The translations under genes and the position numbers were made by a program. A stretch of 64,000 nt of DNA, taken from the NCBI GenBank assembly GCA_023374025.1, contig SIJG01000002.1, positions 2,673,626 through 2,737,625 of the forward strand, written 5' to 3'. Source of the stretch: Heterodera schachtii. Lineage: Eukaryota > Nematoda > Chromadorea > Rhabditida > Heteroderidae. Below are positions 50,451 to 64,000 of this stretch, piece by piece (the first letter of the stretch is position 1; each line of letters begins with the position of its first letter). The notes under the pieces were generated by a model, which saw only the letters and a list, made by a program, of their open reading frames with translations, searched no databases and was not told where the DNA came from.

Positions 50451-51004
50451 TCCCTAAAAGATCTCAGAAAACAGTGAAAAAAAGGCAATTACAAAAAATA
50501 ATGAAATAGGGTCGCCGAATTCTTAAAGGAAAACTTAGCTTACAAAGTTAGCATATCAATTAAATTATACTTTTTGCTAAAATCTAACTGACAGCCATTG
50601 ATCAGAAATCACTTCACGTTTCAAAGAACAAACACAAGCTTGCACAGCATAACACAGCACACACATTCGCCCTCTCCCCTCTCCCTTCTCTTTCCCTTTT
50701 CATTCGCATTTTGCCACAATTCTCTCTCTGTCTTTCTCTCTCTTTTTTTGCTTTTCTCTCCGCTCACTGACTTTCCCAAAACAAACAACAAACGGTCGAA
50801 ACAACAACAAAAACAACAAATAAAAGTGAAAGAAGGGGAAACCATACGGCCCGAGAAAAATCTATGCACAGCCGAGCATCTTTTTTATTTTGTATTGTAA
50901 AAAACAGCGAAATTATTAATTTTTCGCCTTATTTACAATTTAATAATGCCATAATTTTTTGAGTGATTTTAGAATCACCTGAAAACATATTTTTGATTTG
51001 TGAA
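50451..51004. promoter_or_regulatory. Divergent TAF3/sod-2 promoter region
   Basis: These 554 bp lie between divergent start codons. It contains a CT-rich tract (50669-50760) and (CAA)n near 50785-50820. No motif is assigned. Confidence 0.4.
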
Positions 51005-52061
51005 ATGATTTCCAAATTCAACGTAGTTTGCCGGCTTTCTATTGGGTGAGTGCAGTAAATCCACAGACACACATTCCATTTAATTGCAAAATTAATTAAT
51101 TTTCCAGTTTTCGATCGCTAGTGAGTGCTCAGCGCGAGAAACACACTTTGCCGGACCTTCCGTAAACTCCCACACTTTCAATTGTTTATTTTTCACTTCC
51201 AATTTTATTTAGCTACGATTACAATGCACTTGAGCCTGCAATTTCTGCTCAGATTATGCAACTTCACCACCAGAAACATCATGCCACTTATGTGAACGTT
51301 TTGAATACTGCCGAGGAAAAGACTCAGGAAGCTCTTTCAAAGGGTAACAAATAGTAAATTGGAATCAAAGGAAGAAACAGCTGTGTAAATTTGTCAACGC
51401 TCTCTGTTTTTATGCATTGTTCCATCGTTTTTCGTTAGCGCTTTTATATTTCCCTCCCGACCTCATTAGTCTTCCCATTCCTAGGTGACTTTCGCACCGC
51501 AATTCAACTGCAGCCAATGCTCAAATTCAACGGCGGCGGCCACATCAATCACAGCATCTTTTGGACAGTGTTGGCAAAAGGCGGCGGCGAGCCCAGCGGC
51601 GACCTTTTGAAGGCCATTGAACGCGACTTCGGTTCGGTGCAGAAAATGCAGGAGAAAGTGAGCACAAAAGCTGTTGGAGTGCAAGGCTCCGGTTGGAGTT
51701 GGCTTGGCTACAACAAAGAGCTGAAGCCGACTGCAGGTGGCCGCCTGCATGAACCAGGACCCGCTGGAGGAGACCACTGGTGAGGAGCATTCACATACAC
51801 TTTTGGGTTTAGAAATGAGGCCAAGTTGAAACCCAAAACTTTTTTCTTTTTTATTCAAACAATTTTTTTTAAATCCATTTGTCATTATTTCTATAATACA
51901 TTGCATTTTCAGGTCTCATTCCACTGTTCGGAATCGATGTGTGGGAGCATGCTTATTATTTGCAGTATAAGAATGTCCGACCTGACTACATAAAGGCGGT
52001 GTGGACGGTGGTGAATTGGAAGAACGTGGAAGAGCGCTTTATGGAAGCACAGAACAAGTAG
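51005..52061 (+). CDS. sod-2: Mitochondrial Mn superoxide dismutase, with a one-base frameshift
   Basis: It converts superoxide to peroxide in the mitochondrial matrix. Exons are 51005-51045, 51108-51161, 51213-51343, 51485-51779 and 51913-52061. The presequence [20 protein letters not shown] is followed by [35 protein letters not shown] (first His ligand), [13 protein letters not shown] (second His), [16 protein letters not shown], then in the next frame [18 protein letters not shown], and [20 protein letters not shown] (Asp and His ligands). The exon sum is 670 bases, one more than a multiple of three. The extra base is a C at 51727-51728 (AAGCCGACTG where AAGCGACTG would restore the frame). 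Everything else is intact, so an assembly error or a very recent lesion is likelier than an old pseudogene. Confidence 0.92.
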
Positions 52062-52269
52062 AAACATTTTCAGTCGATTGTTTCCGAAATAAACAGCAAA
52101 TTTTGTTGCTATTAAAGATGAATGACTTTATTTGGTAGGCTTGAATTACAACTATTATGTTGGTGTACAAATTTAAACTTTATCTGGCGTCGTGCTGCGA
52201 CAAAAATTAGTTTAAAACGAACAATTGGTTTTGCTCACCTACTACATTTACATCTTGATCATCATCAAT

Positions 52270-53046
52270 TCACCAGCACTTTTTGAATTTCTGGTTCCGC
52301 AATTCGCCTTCGCCATGGGCAAACAAACACTGGGCCCCATATGCACAGTAACCGTTGATGGTGAACGACTTGCACAAAATTGTTTTGTACTGAATTGTCT
52401 ATTGTTGAATTGAATCTCACGTTACGATACCTTCTCATTGACCAAATAGTCCGCCGGACGCTGAATGTAGAAAAAATGTTATCAAATAAATGTAACTAAG
52501 TGTGCCACGCGTGTCTCACCTTGTTGTTGTTAGTGTTATTGTTCGGCTGATGATGAGACAATTTTGGCAATGGTTTCGGCTGTTGAATCGACGAGAACTT
52601 CGTTTGTTGTTCCATTGGCAACAATATAGGTGCCGGAGGCCCATTGACGTAGTGAGACAGAGGCACGGGTTTCTGCGAGTCCGGGTAGATCAAATGGAAT
52701 CGGCCTAATGGGGATTTCAATATAACAACAGAATCCAAGTACAAGTAATTACCGGTGTAGCCGCTGTTACGAGCCGAAAGAAGAGGCGGAAAAAGACAAA
52801 ATTAAAAAGAATGTTAGCGCGAATCACTAAAGATGGATACTAACTAACAATAAGTCTATTCAAAATTAAGAATCAAAAGTTTCCGCGTCACTAAGACTTC
52901 TCCCCATGTAAAGCTACAGAAAGTATTACCGGCGGAGGAGCGGCATTCGCCACGGGAGATACAACAAAATAGGATGGCTTTTGTTGCTGCTTTTGTCGTG
53001 ACGAAGGATAACCATTGTTGGCGGAAGAAGTTCGTTGATGATCCAT
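52270..53046 (-). CDS. Single CCCH zinc-finger protein, tristetraprolin type
   Basis: TTP-type CCCH fingers bind AU-rich 3' UTRs and regulate mRNA. ATG at 53046 opens MDHQRTSSANNGYPSSRQKQ, a Gln/Ser/Pro-rich start. A Pro/Asn/Gln-rich exon follows (FHLIYPDSQKPVPLSHYVNG, PAPILLPMEQQTKFSS, then NNNTNNNK). A small exon RPADYLVNEK leads into YKTILCKSFTINGYCAYGAQ and CLFAHGEGELRNQ. That is the exact C-x8-C-x5-C-x3-H spacing, preceded by the YKT lead-in of the family. It ends FKKCW with the stop at 52270-52272. Family members usually have two fingers; here there is only one. A tiny exon near 52757-52767 is uncertain. It converges with sod-2. Confidence 0.75.
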
Positions 53047-53219
53047 GCCTTTAAATTAAAAAAAAACTATCAAATTAATTCATAAAAAGTGTGTTTATTA
53101 ATCGCCGTTTAACAGATGGATAAACTCAAAAAATGTCGGTTTCATTGAATAAAAAAACAAAAACAATATTCGAACAGAACAATGTAAACAAGACGAAAAG
53201 ATCAAACAGAAACGGATTT

Positions 53220-54163
53220 GGTAATAGTAAAGATGGTTGCCCCCCTTTTTGAAGAATTTTTTTTTCAAAACATGAAAACATGTTTCCAAGGGTTTCCGGG
53301 GTTGCGGCAATGGTAAAGAATTGTGGTCCCGAATTTATTTATTTTTTAAATTTATTTTTTTATTTCGGGCTCGAAACCCATTTTAAGGGGGTTTTCGAGG
53401 GTGCTGATTACGGATCTGAACGCAGATTTGTCTAATTCCGAACCCCGGACCCGAATTCGAACAAAAAGTTGAAAACTTTTTTCCAAGGATGCGTTTTTCT
53501 GGGGTAAAAGCTTCTAATTCATTTAACAACTATTTATTTTGATGTAAAATAATGCTTCGATTATTTATTGGATAAAAATGAGTAATTTGCACCAAAACTT
53601 GACCAGTTTTAACTTTTATTTAAAAAAAAAATTCTCAAATTTTTGTTCGAATTCTGGTCCGGGTTCGGAATTAGACAAATCCGAGTTCAAATTCGTAATC
53701 AGCACCCTCCAAAACCCCGTAAACTGAATCTGAGTCCAAAATAAAAAAGTTAAATTAGGGACCACAATTCTTTACCATTGCCGGGGTTGCTGATCACAAA
53801 TCCGGCATCCATTTCGACCAAATCCGAACCCCGGGTCCGATTTCGAACAAAAAGTCGAAATTCAAATTTTTCGGTTTTCATATTTTTGTTCAAAACTTTA
53901 TTTGAATACACGGAAACGAAATGAAAGTCATCTCTGCTCCAATAAAAAATCACTTCAACTATTTTTAGACTAAAAATTAAAAATCGAAAATTTTGAATTT
54001 TCGACTTTTTGTTCGAAATCGAGTCCGGGGTTCGGAATTGGGCAAAATAGATGCTCGATCCGTAAGCAGCGACCCCGAAAACCCTTAGAAACATGTTTTC
54101 ATGACTTTTGAAAACAAAAAAAAATTTCTTCAAAAAAGGGGGGCAACCATCTTTACTATTACC
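53220..54163. mobile_element. Foldback element F1 (944 bp) with nested insertion
   Basis: GGTAATAGTAAAGATGGTTG at 53220 and its inverse ending at 54163 form long terminal arms. They are flanked by ACGGATTT at 53212-53219 and 54164-54171. The element is interrupted by F2 at 53306-53782. Internal sequence contains CGAACCCCGGGTCCG and GTTCGAAAT-type motifs shared with F2. No coding capacity. Confidence 0.87.
53306..53782. mobile_element. Foldback element F2 (477 bp) nested in F1
   Basis: GGCAATGGTAAAGAATTGTG at 53306 is matched by its inverse ending at 53782. GGGGTTGC is duplicated at 53298-53305 and 53783-53790. F2 arms (for example CCGAACCCCGGACCCGAATT) are clearly related to the sequence of the host element F1, so a member of the same family jumped into F1. 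Confidence 0.87.
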
Positions 54164-54541
54164 ACGGATTTTAGTTACCAAGAAACTCAGAAAAGAATTT
54201 TTTTTGTTAAAAATTGCTTCTCAACATGTGACAGGGAAAGAAAACATGGATAAATATTTCTTTTTTACAGACAATTTCTATTTCTCTGAACATCCGTAAA
54301 GCATTCAAATTTACTTTTCCCTTTCTTTGACAGTTTCATTAGTTCAAAGTATCGTTCTCTACCCTCACTCTTCAGTATTTCAATTGTGTCTTGTTTTCCA
54401 TTGCTTTATTTGGCCTAGAACTAGAATTCTAACTTACGTAAGGTTTTAAATTGTTGGTCTTCTTTCTGCAGCTAAAATAATTCTCGACCGACCTGTCTTA
54501 TTTTACCAATTCTGAAATAGTATTAACATGCCTTGCTTGAG

Positions 54542-54710
54542 AGGTGTCATGACAACTCGTACAAAAGGCAACTAGTACAATTGCTTAGGTTAGGCTTAGC
54601 TTGCTTGGACTATGTTTAGGCTTTATTTTGTTAAATACGAGTTGCCTTTTGTACGAGTTGTCTTTGTACACATTGTACGAATTGCTTTTCATACGAGTTT
54701 GCCATTGACC
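54542..54710. mobile_element. Small foldback element with iterated TACGAGTTG motif (169 bp)
   Basis: GACAACTCGTACAAAAGGC at 54551 and its exact inverse ending at 54662 form a hairpin of 22-bp arms. Further TTTTCATACGAGTTTGCC-like units follow to 54704. TGCTTGAG at 54534-54541 and CGCTTGAG at 54711-54718 look like a target duplication with one mismatch. The centre (GCTTAGGTTAGGCTTAG) resembles the centre of the 14416-15034 element. Confidence 0.6.
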
Positions 54711-54769
54711 CGCTTGAGCACGTTTTTTTTTAAATTTTTATTTCTTGAAAATCTGTTTTAAGCAATAAA

Positions 54770-56191
54770 ATGAATAATATTGATGATATTTGCAAAGAAA
54801 TTGAACTGCGTCTGTCCGTCCACGGTGCGTTGCTTAGTTCTGGATGGGCTACGATGGAGACCACTGTCACTGCTCTGCTCAACAGTTAGTGGCGATTAGT
54901 TTTAAGAAAGGGTTGGAGTTGGGTGTAAGGGAAGGAGGGCGGGGGGGGGGCGGAGGTTGTCTTTCAACTTAAACAATCTGAAATTCTTTAGACAACCAAA
55001 ATGACATCTCAATTCTGAAGAGCCTGCAATTAGAACAAGAGGCGAATGCCGGATTACTGGTCCAAAAAGTTGATGGACTTCTGGCTGGAAATGCAGCGGA
55101 TATAACTGCCATGGGTTCGTAAATGGATTTAACTCATCGATTTGTTGGATAGCATTTGCAATCATTTAACACTTTTAGTTTTGTCGAATGGCTTCGAAGC
55201 GAAGACTCATCAAAATTTATTGAAACAACTGCGTGACGCAACTGACTCTGCCAATGATGAGGCTGATCGTTTGGAAAACGAATACTTCGCATTACAGGAA
55301 CATATTTCTGCAATGAAGCAGCGTCTGATGGAAAAGAAACGTCGTCAGCTCGAGCAGAAACAAAAGATGGAGGAGGAGGCACTTAAGAAAAAGGAGGAGG
55401 AAGAGCGCATCAAATGGGAGGAAGAAGAGCGAAAGAAGAGGGAGGAGGAAGAGCGGAAGAAGAGGGAGGAAGAAGAGCGGAAGAAGTGGGAGGAGGAAGA
55501 GCGTAAGAAGAGGGAGGAGGAAAAGCGCAAAAAGAGGGAGGAAGAAGAGCGCATCAAGCGGGAAGAGGAAGAGCATAAGAAGAGGGAGGAGGAAGAGCGT
55601 AAGATGAGGGAAGAGGAAGAGCGCATCACCAAACGGGAGGAGGAAGTGCATAAGAAGGAGGAGAAAAAGCGTAAGAAGAGGGAGGTGGAAGAGCGGAAGA
55701 AGAGGGAGGAGGAAGGGCGTAAGAAGAGGGAGGAGGAAGAGCGGAAGAAGAGGGAGGAGGAAGAGCGGAAGAAGAGGGAGGAGGAAGGGCGTAAGAAGAG
55801 GGAGGAGGAAGAGCGGAAGAAGAGGGAGGAGGAAGAGCGCAAGAAGATGGAGAAGGAAGAGCTCATCAAATGGGCGGAGGAAGGGCGCAAGAAGAGGGAG
55901 GAGGGCAAGAAGGAGAAGAGGGAAGGTAAGCGCAAACACCCAGACGAATTGGCGGAGAGTTCGGCAGACGAAGGTGAGAGGGATTTGGGATTTACCAAAA
56001 TGGTTAAATATTTACTATAATTGACAGTTCAAGGACGATCGAGGTCGAAGAAGAAGCCGATTATTTATGGAGTTGACAAGCGAAGTTCTCTCAATAAGGT
56101 ACGTCGAACTAACCCAAATAACTATGTAAGCTTCGAAATTTAGACTATGGACACGGACTATGACGATTCTTTTTGGTCTGACAGTGATTAG
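54770..56191 (+). CDS. Charged coiled-coil protein with Lys/Arg/Glu minisatellite
   Basis: I do not recognise a family. Five exons (54770-54884, 54992-55114, 55179-55973, 56028-56098, 56144-56191) join in phase to 383 residues. The N-terminus MNNIDDICKEIELRLSVHGA and NQNDISILKSLQLEQEANAG is amphipathic and probably helical. KTHQNLLKQLRDATDSANDE leads into a coiled coil. Residues of roughly 130-330 are an array of EEERKKRE-type units of 8-10 codons, nearly uninterrupted, which would form a long single alpha-helix or coiled coil. The C-terminus has a basic stretch (GRSRSKKKPIIYG) and an acidic tail (DTDYDDSFWSDSD). Similar low-complexity arrays occur in caldesmon-like and trichohyalin-like proteins, but that is composition, not homology. 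All introns have GT-AG ends, so the gene model is sound. Confidence 0.8.
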
Positions 56192-57826
56192 TATTTTTTT
56201 GTTGTAACATTCAGCCTTTTCCTCTGATGACATTTGATACACCTGTGGATTAATCATTTTGAATTTAAGATGTCTGCAATTTTAACTTTCAATCGCTTTT
56301 TATTTAATTGAAAATAAATAAAAAGTAATGATTGTGTGATAATGTCATGTATGGTAAAAGAGTTGAAGGGGAATGAGGGAGATTAGGTATTTATCACTGT
56401 TCTTCACTTATTTTCGTCTTGCTTTTCGTTTTGCTGCCGCTTTTCCCGCCGGTCTGACGAATTTAGGCGTTTCAAATGCATTGTTCGAAGTCTTGATCAA
56501 TGGAGTGCTGTCCGATCGTCGCGTCAATTCAATCGGCCTTAACAGCTTCCGTATCTTCGCTGTCAGACAGACCAATTCTGGGGGTCCGTCGGAAGTGAAA
56601 GAAACGGTGGAAATGCGTGGCAAATTCAAAGGGACGGAGAGAGACGCAGAGAGCCCGGGGAGTAGGAAGAAGGAGGGCGCGTTGGGACTACAATTAGAGT
56701 GATTAGCACTTAAGAATATGGTAGGGTGAGTAAAAGGACCCGAGTGCAAGCAGAGCGAACACATGACGCAGTGCTATGGGCTTCGCGAAGTCGGCGTCCA
56801 GCAGCACCACGAGGAGGCGCCGCTGCGTTTTCTCCTCTGACTTTGGCGTGGTGTAACGTTTGTTGTGAAAACGCAGCAACGAACGAAGTCCAAGGTGTAC
56901 TCCATTACAGCGGACTGCAAAGGGAAGGGATTTGTCGTCAAAAGAAGCCCCACAATGATCACTATGCTTATTCCCGACCCTTTTTGTTGGCCATTTCAGC
57001 AGGCAAACAGTTTCCATCACTCGTCCCTTTCTCTTCGATTCCCTGCGCCGTTTTTCTCCGTTTGGCTGCGCGTGCGAATCCATTGGCACAGAGAAAAGCG
57101 CAGAGTTCCGCGCAAACATTCACAGCAGAAGAACCCCCGTTGTCCTCAGTGTGATAATTTAATTGATGAGAGGAGGCAATGTACGGACGAAGAGAACGCT
57201 GAACCGAAGAAGACATCTGAAAAAACGAATCAGACAGAGAGAGGGGAAAAGTCAGCAGAGGAAGAAAAGAACGATGAAATAAAGGTTGACAGAAGGAACG
57301 ATCCATGGGCTCTATTGCAGTTATTCACGACCACAAAAAAGGGCATGGCCATAAGATAATTTGACAACTATAATGCTCAAGAGTCGGATTCATGTTCATA
57401 GGGCTGCAATTTAAATGGGTTTGTCTAAAACACCCAAAAACATGGCCTAACACTTAATTGAACAGTATGTTATGGTCATACATATGCAAGTAAGGACATG
57501 CTAACATTAGCACTTACAAGTCTTTAATGAATCATGCACTGAATAATTTATAAAAAAATTCTGTCTTCCTATACAAAAAAAAATACGATTCAATTTGTCG
57601 TGGGTCTCGTCATCAATCAATCACAATGAGCCGAGAATGGGGGAGAAGAAAAAGATTGAAATAGGAAAAATATTTGGGGTCAAGATAAACAGACAAACGG
57701 AATGCTTGGGAATATTATTCGGATCGTTTGAAGAAAGAATGCACAGTTCTTTTTTGAGAATTTTTGGAGCGATTTGGGAAAGTCGGAAGAAATCAGTCAT
57801 CTTTGAGTGGGATAAACTGTCAATAG
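56192..57826. other. Region with unassigned open frames between two genes
   Basis: Holds the minus-strand frame 56703-57119 (listed separately) and 56408-56764. It also holds a plus-strand frame at 56865-57359. These overlap and none shows a known family. 57360-57826 is AT-rich 3' flank of kinesin-13. Confidence 0.4.
56703..57119 (-). CDS. Possible uncharacterised protein or exon, 138 residues
   Basis: Uninterrupted frame from an ATG at 57119: MFARNSALFSVPMDSHAQPN, a basic stretch GEKRRRESKRKGR, then LGLRSLLRFHNKRY and RRLLVVLLDADFAKPIALRH, ending ILKC. A second frame just downstream on the same strand (56764-56408) ends in a basic tail, KFVRPAGKAAAKRKARRK, and could be a further exon. I cannot name a family. 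The stretch LLVVLLDADF looks like a buried beta strand, so a real protein is plausible, but shadow coding cannot be excluded. Confidence 0.3.
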   Translation of the reverse strand: MFARNSALFSVPMDSHAQPNGEKRRRESKRKGRVMETVCLLKWPTKRVGNKHSDHCGASFDDKSLPFAVRCNGVHLGLRSLLRFHNKRYTTPKSEEKTQRRLLVVLLDADFAKPIALRHVFALLALGSFYSPYHILKC

Positions 57827-61197
<3,371 letters not shown>

Positions 61198-61381
61198 TTT
61201 TGAAAAAAATCGATAATAAGCTAAATAGGTAGGCAATCATAAAAAACTATTCCTACTTTAATGAAAACAATTTTCTGGTTTTCCCACTAGAAAATAATTC
61301 GCTTGATAGTAAACAAAAGCGCACTAATAGAAAATAGATATCAAATTTATTTGGTTCAGGTGAATTGAAGCGAGTTATGAC

Positions 61382-62150
61382 CAGGGCTCGCAAGTTTTTT
61401 TTTTCAAAATAAGGACAAACGAGGTTAAAACTAAGATTTTGACCCCAAAAATAAGATTTTTTGGAAAAATGGTTACTTGTAAAAACAGTTAAAAAGCATT
61501 ATTAAGTGTTTTTCCCATCCGCTAATTTTCTCCAACATTTTGAAATTCATCATTGGGGTAAAAAGTCAGCATTTTGGAAAATTTTATTCAAAATTTTAAA
61601 AATTAATAAAAATGTTTTTTTTTGCGGCGTGCTTTTTCCAAAAAACCTTGAGAACCGGGGGAGGGTCCGGTGGCGCCGATAGGCGCCGCCGGGAAAATTT
61701 TTTCAAATTTCAATACAATTTGTTAACAGATTTTCACCAAAAATGACCAATTTTTGAGATTTTGAGACAATTATTTATGAAAGAAATAAGTATTGGAGGC
61801 CCGACGATGCTGATAGGCGCCGCCGGAGAAAAATTAGAGATTTTGACCATTTTAAACAGATTTTCACTGAAATTTTAAGGGCATTTTTTTACAATCAAGA
61901 AAATAAAATAAAAATGTAATTTTTTTTCAAAAACGAATTAATTCAAATATTCGCTTCAATAAAAAACAATATGTAATTCAAAAAATTATTCAATTTTTGC
62001 ATTTTTATTTTCAAATCCAAAATAAGAACGAAATATGCACGTCGAGCCAAAAATAAGAAAAATCTTAGAAATAAGGACATTTTCATTTTCTAAGATCCGG
62101 CCCCTCCAAATAAGGACAAATCTTAGAAATAAGGACACTTGCGAGCCCTG
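61382..62150. mobile_element. Non-autonomous hAT-like element E3 (769 bp)
   Basis: CAGGGCTCGCAAGT at 61382 pairs with ACTTGCGAGCCCTG ending at 62150. GTTATGAC is duplicated at 61374-61381 and 62151-62158. The CAGGG end and 8-bp duplication fit hAT. Subterminal repeats of AAAATAAGGACA occur at both ends. Internal GC hairpin modules lie at 61625-61700 and 61796-61830. No transposase frame. It inserted about 185 bp upstream of the kinesin-13 start codon. Confidence 0.9.
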
Positions 62151-62279
62151 GTTATGACTGATCATCCATATATAAATTTGACAATTTCTGTCTGTGTGTC
62201 TGTGTGTCCGCGATGTTTACCCCATTTGAATTTGCGCTTATAGACGTTATGCCAATTTTGTTTTGGGAAAATAAGAAAA

Positions 62280-63893
62280 AAAAGAAAGGTGAGAGATTGG
62301 GAGAGAGAAAAAGAAGAGAGAAGGAAAAGAGGATAGAGAGAAGGAGAGAGTGAGAGAAAAGAAGAGAGAGAGACTGGGAGACAGAAAAGAAAAGAGAGAG
62401 ACTGGTAGAGAGCGAAAGAGAGAAGAGGAGAGAGAGAGAGAGAGAGAGAGTGAGAGACTGGGAGAGAGAGAAAGAGAAAAGAAGAGAGAAAGAAAAGAGG
62501 ATAGAGAGAGAGAGAGAGAGAGACTGGGAGACAGTGAGAGAAAGAAAAGAAATGAGACATTGTGAGAGAGCGAGAGAGAGAAGGAGTGAGAGAAAGGGAG
62601 AGAGATAAGAGGAGAGAGAAAAGAGAAAAAGAGAGACTGGGAGACAGAGTGAGAGCGAGAAAAGAACAGAGAAAAAAGGAGAGAGATAGAGAGAAAAGAG
62701 ATTAGAGAGAGAGACTGGGTGAGAGAGAGAGAAAAGAGAAAAAGGGAGAGACTGAGAGAGAGAGAAAGAAAATGAATAGAGAGATACTGGGTGAGAGAGA
62801 GAGAAAGAGAGAGACTGGGAGAGAAAGAGAGAGAAAATGAATAGAGAGAGACTGGGAGAGAGTGAGAAAAAAGAAGAGAGAGAGAGTGAAAGACTGTGAG
62901 AGAGAGAAGGAGTGAGAGAAAGGGAGAGAGATAAGAGGAGAGAGAAAAGAGAAAAAGAGAGACTGGGAGACAGAGTGAGAGCGAGAAAAGAACAGAGAAA
63001 AAAGGAGAGAGATAGAGAGAAAAGAGATTAGAGAGAGAGACTGGGTGAGAGAGAGAGAAAAGAGAAAAAGGGAGAGACTGAGAGAGAAAGAAAGAAAATG
63101 AATAGAGAGATACTGGGTGAGAGAGAGAGAAAGAGAGAGACTGGGAGAGAGAGAGAGAGAAAATGAATAGAGAGAGACTGGGAGAGAGATGACTGGGAGA
63201 GAGAAAGCGAGAGAGAGAGAAAAAAGAAGAGAGAGAGAAATGAGGAGAGAGACTGGGGGGGAGAGAGAGAGTGAGAGACTGGATAGAGAAAGAGAAAAGG
63301 AAATAGAGAGAGAGAAAGACAGAGCGAAGTGAAGAGAGAGAGAGAGTGAATGAGAGACAAAGAGAGAGAGAAAAACAGACAGAGAGAGAGTGAATGAGAG
63401 ACAAAGAGAGAGAGAAAAAGACAGGGAGAGGGTGAAGAGTGAAGAGAGAGGAGAGAAAAAGAAAGAGAGAGAGAGTGAGAGACAGAGAGAGAGAGAGACA
63501 AAGAGAGAGAGAGAGAAGTGGGGGAGAGAAAGAGAGGGAGAGGTTGAGAGTGAGAGAGAGAGAGAGACAAAGAGAGAGAGAGACAGAGAGATAGAGAGTG
63601 AGACACAAAGAGAGTGAGTGAGAGACAGAGAGAGTGGAGAGAGACACACAGAGAGAATTGACCATGAGATAAAGAAAAAGACAGAAAGAGAGAGAGACAG
63701 TGAGAGAGAGAGAGAGAGAGAGTGATAAACAAAGAGAGAGACTGGGAGAGAGAGAGCGAAAATGAATAGAGACTGGGAGAGAGAAAGCGAGAGAGAGACA
63801 AAAAGAGAGAGAGAAAGACACCGAAAGAGAGTGAATGAAGAGAGAGGAGAGAAAAAGAAAGAGAGAGAGGGAGAGAGAGACCGAGTGAGAGAC

Positions 63894-63924
<31 letters not shown>

Positions 63925-64000
63925 AAGACAAAGAGAAACAGTGAGAGAAGAGAGACAAAGAGAAACAGAAAGAGAGAGAGAGAGAAAGAGAAAGAAGAGA
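62280..64000. repeat. GA-rich satellite
   Basis: The + strand is nearly all G/A, with a frequent AGAGACTGGGAGAGAG motif. A block at 62574-62760 recurs at 62903-63088, an offset of about 329 bp. The window ends inside the array. The long Ser/Leu/Phe-rich minus-strand frames are compositional and should not be annotated as genes. Confidence 0.9.

Noticed and set aside
55292..55998. Leu/Ser-rich frames antisense to the coiled-coil gene
   Set aside because: Shadows of the Lys/Glu array on the other strand; the + gene has five consistent exons.
56703..57119. ERCC1-like identity for the minus-strand frame
   Set aside because: A few residues (LLRFHN, LLVVLLDADF) recall the ERCC1 core, but order and spacing do not hold, so no name was given.
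62162..63958. Long Ser/Leu-rich open frames on the minus strand (up to 524 residues)
   Set aside because: Same compositional effect in a GA/CT satellite.

Overview
The window reads as nuclear DNA of a small-genome nematode. It carries many-exon genes with short GT-AG introns, tight intergenic gaps, at least two same-strand gene pairs spaced like nematode operons, and clear orthologs of nematode genes (FSN-1, LECT-2, KLP-7/kinesin-13, TAF-3, PRMT-1). Long poly-C/poly-G tracts, CT/GA microsatellites and the general gene style suggest a tylenchine, perhaps plant-parasitic, worm. The species is inference only. There is no bacterial gene organisation and no CRISPR array.

Layout. 1-3244 is a higher-order repeat of CT-rich satellite and an AT-rich module. 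4250-6735 (+) is a reticulon with two alternative first exons. 7643-11666 (-) holds fsn-1 followed by ETF-ubiquinone oxidoreductase, 198 bp apart. 12091-15034 is a nest of non-autonomous DNA transposons plus a broken copy of the MEMO1 promoter and first exon. 15286-15952 (-) is a SUMO-like/ubiquitin-like tandem with disruptions. 16516-20511 (-) holds bystin then mitochondrial ribosomal protein uL3m, operon-like. 20920-22629 (+) is PRMT1. 23101-24635 (+) is a two-domain LECT2-like secreted protein. 27519-30542 (+) is a KLHDC3-type kelch protein with a large acidic insertion. 30778-31598 is a foldback transposon. 31945 to about 34540 (-) is an HtrL/YibB-family protein with a 30-bp coding minisatellite. 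39985-42028 (+) is a synaptotagmin-type double C2 protein. 42708-44926 (-) is MEMO1. 46599-50450 (-) is TAF3. 51005-52061 (+) is Mn superoxide dismutase with a one-base frameshift. 52270-53046 (-) is a CCCH zinc-finger protein. 53220-54163 holds nested foldback elements. 54770-56191 (+) is a charged coiled-coil protein with a coding minisatellite. 57827-61197 (-) is kinesin-13 with a duplicated N-terminal module. 61382-62150 is another hAT-like element. 62280-64000 is a GA-rich satellite.

The genes are mostly housekeeping (mitochondrial electron transfer, ribosome assembly, transcription, arginine methylation, microtubule depolymerisation) and neuronal (FSN-1, synaptotagmin, LECT-2). They share no single pathway beyond the two operon-like pairs.

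The most unusual content is repetitive. At least seven insertions have recognisable terminal inverted repeats and 7-8 bp target duplications read directly from the sequence. One has a matching unoccupied site 30 kb away in the same window, and one pair is nested. Three hAT-like elements with different ends share an internal GC-rich hairpin module. Three others have arms built from iterated short motifs. Family names come from memory of conserved motifs; no searches were run.
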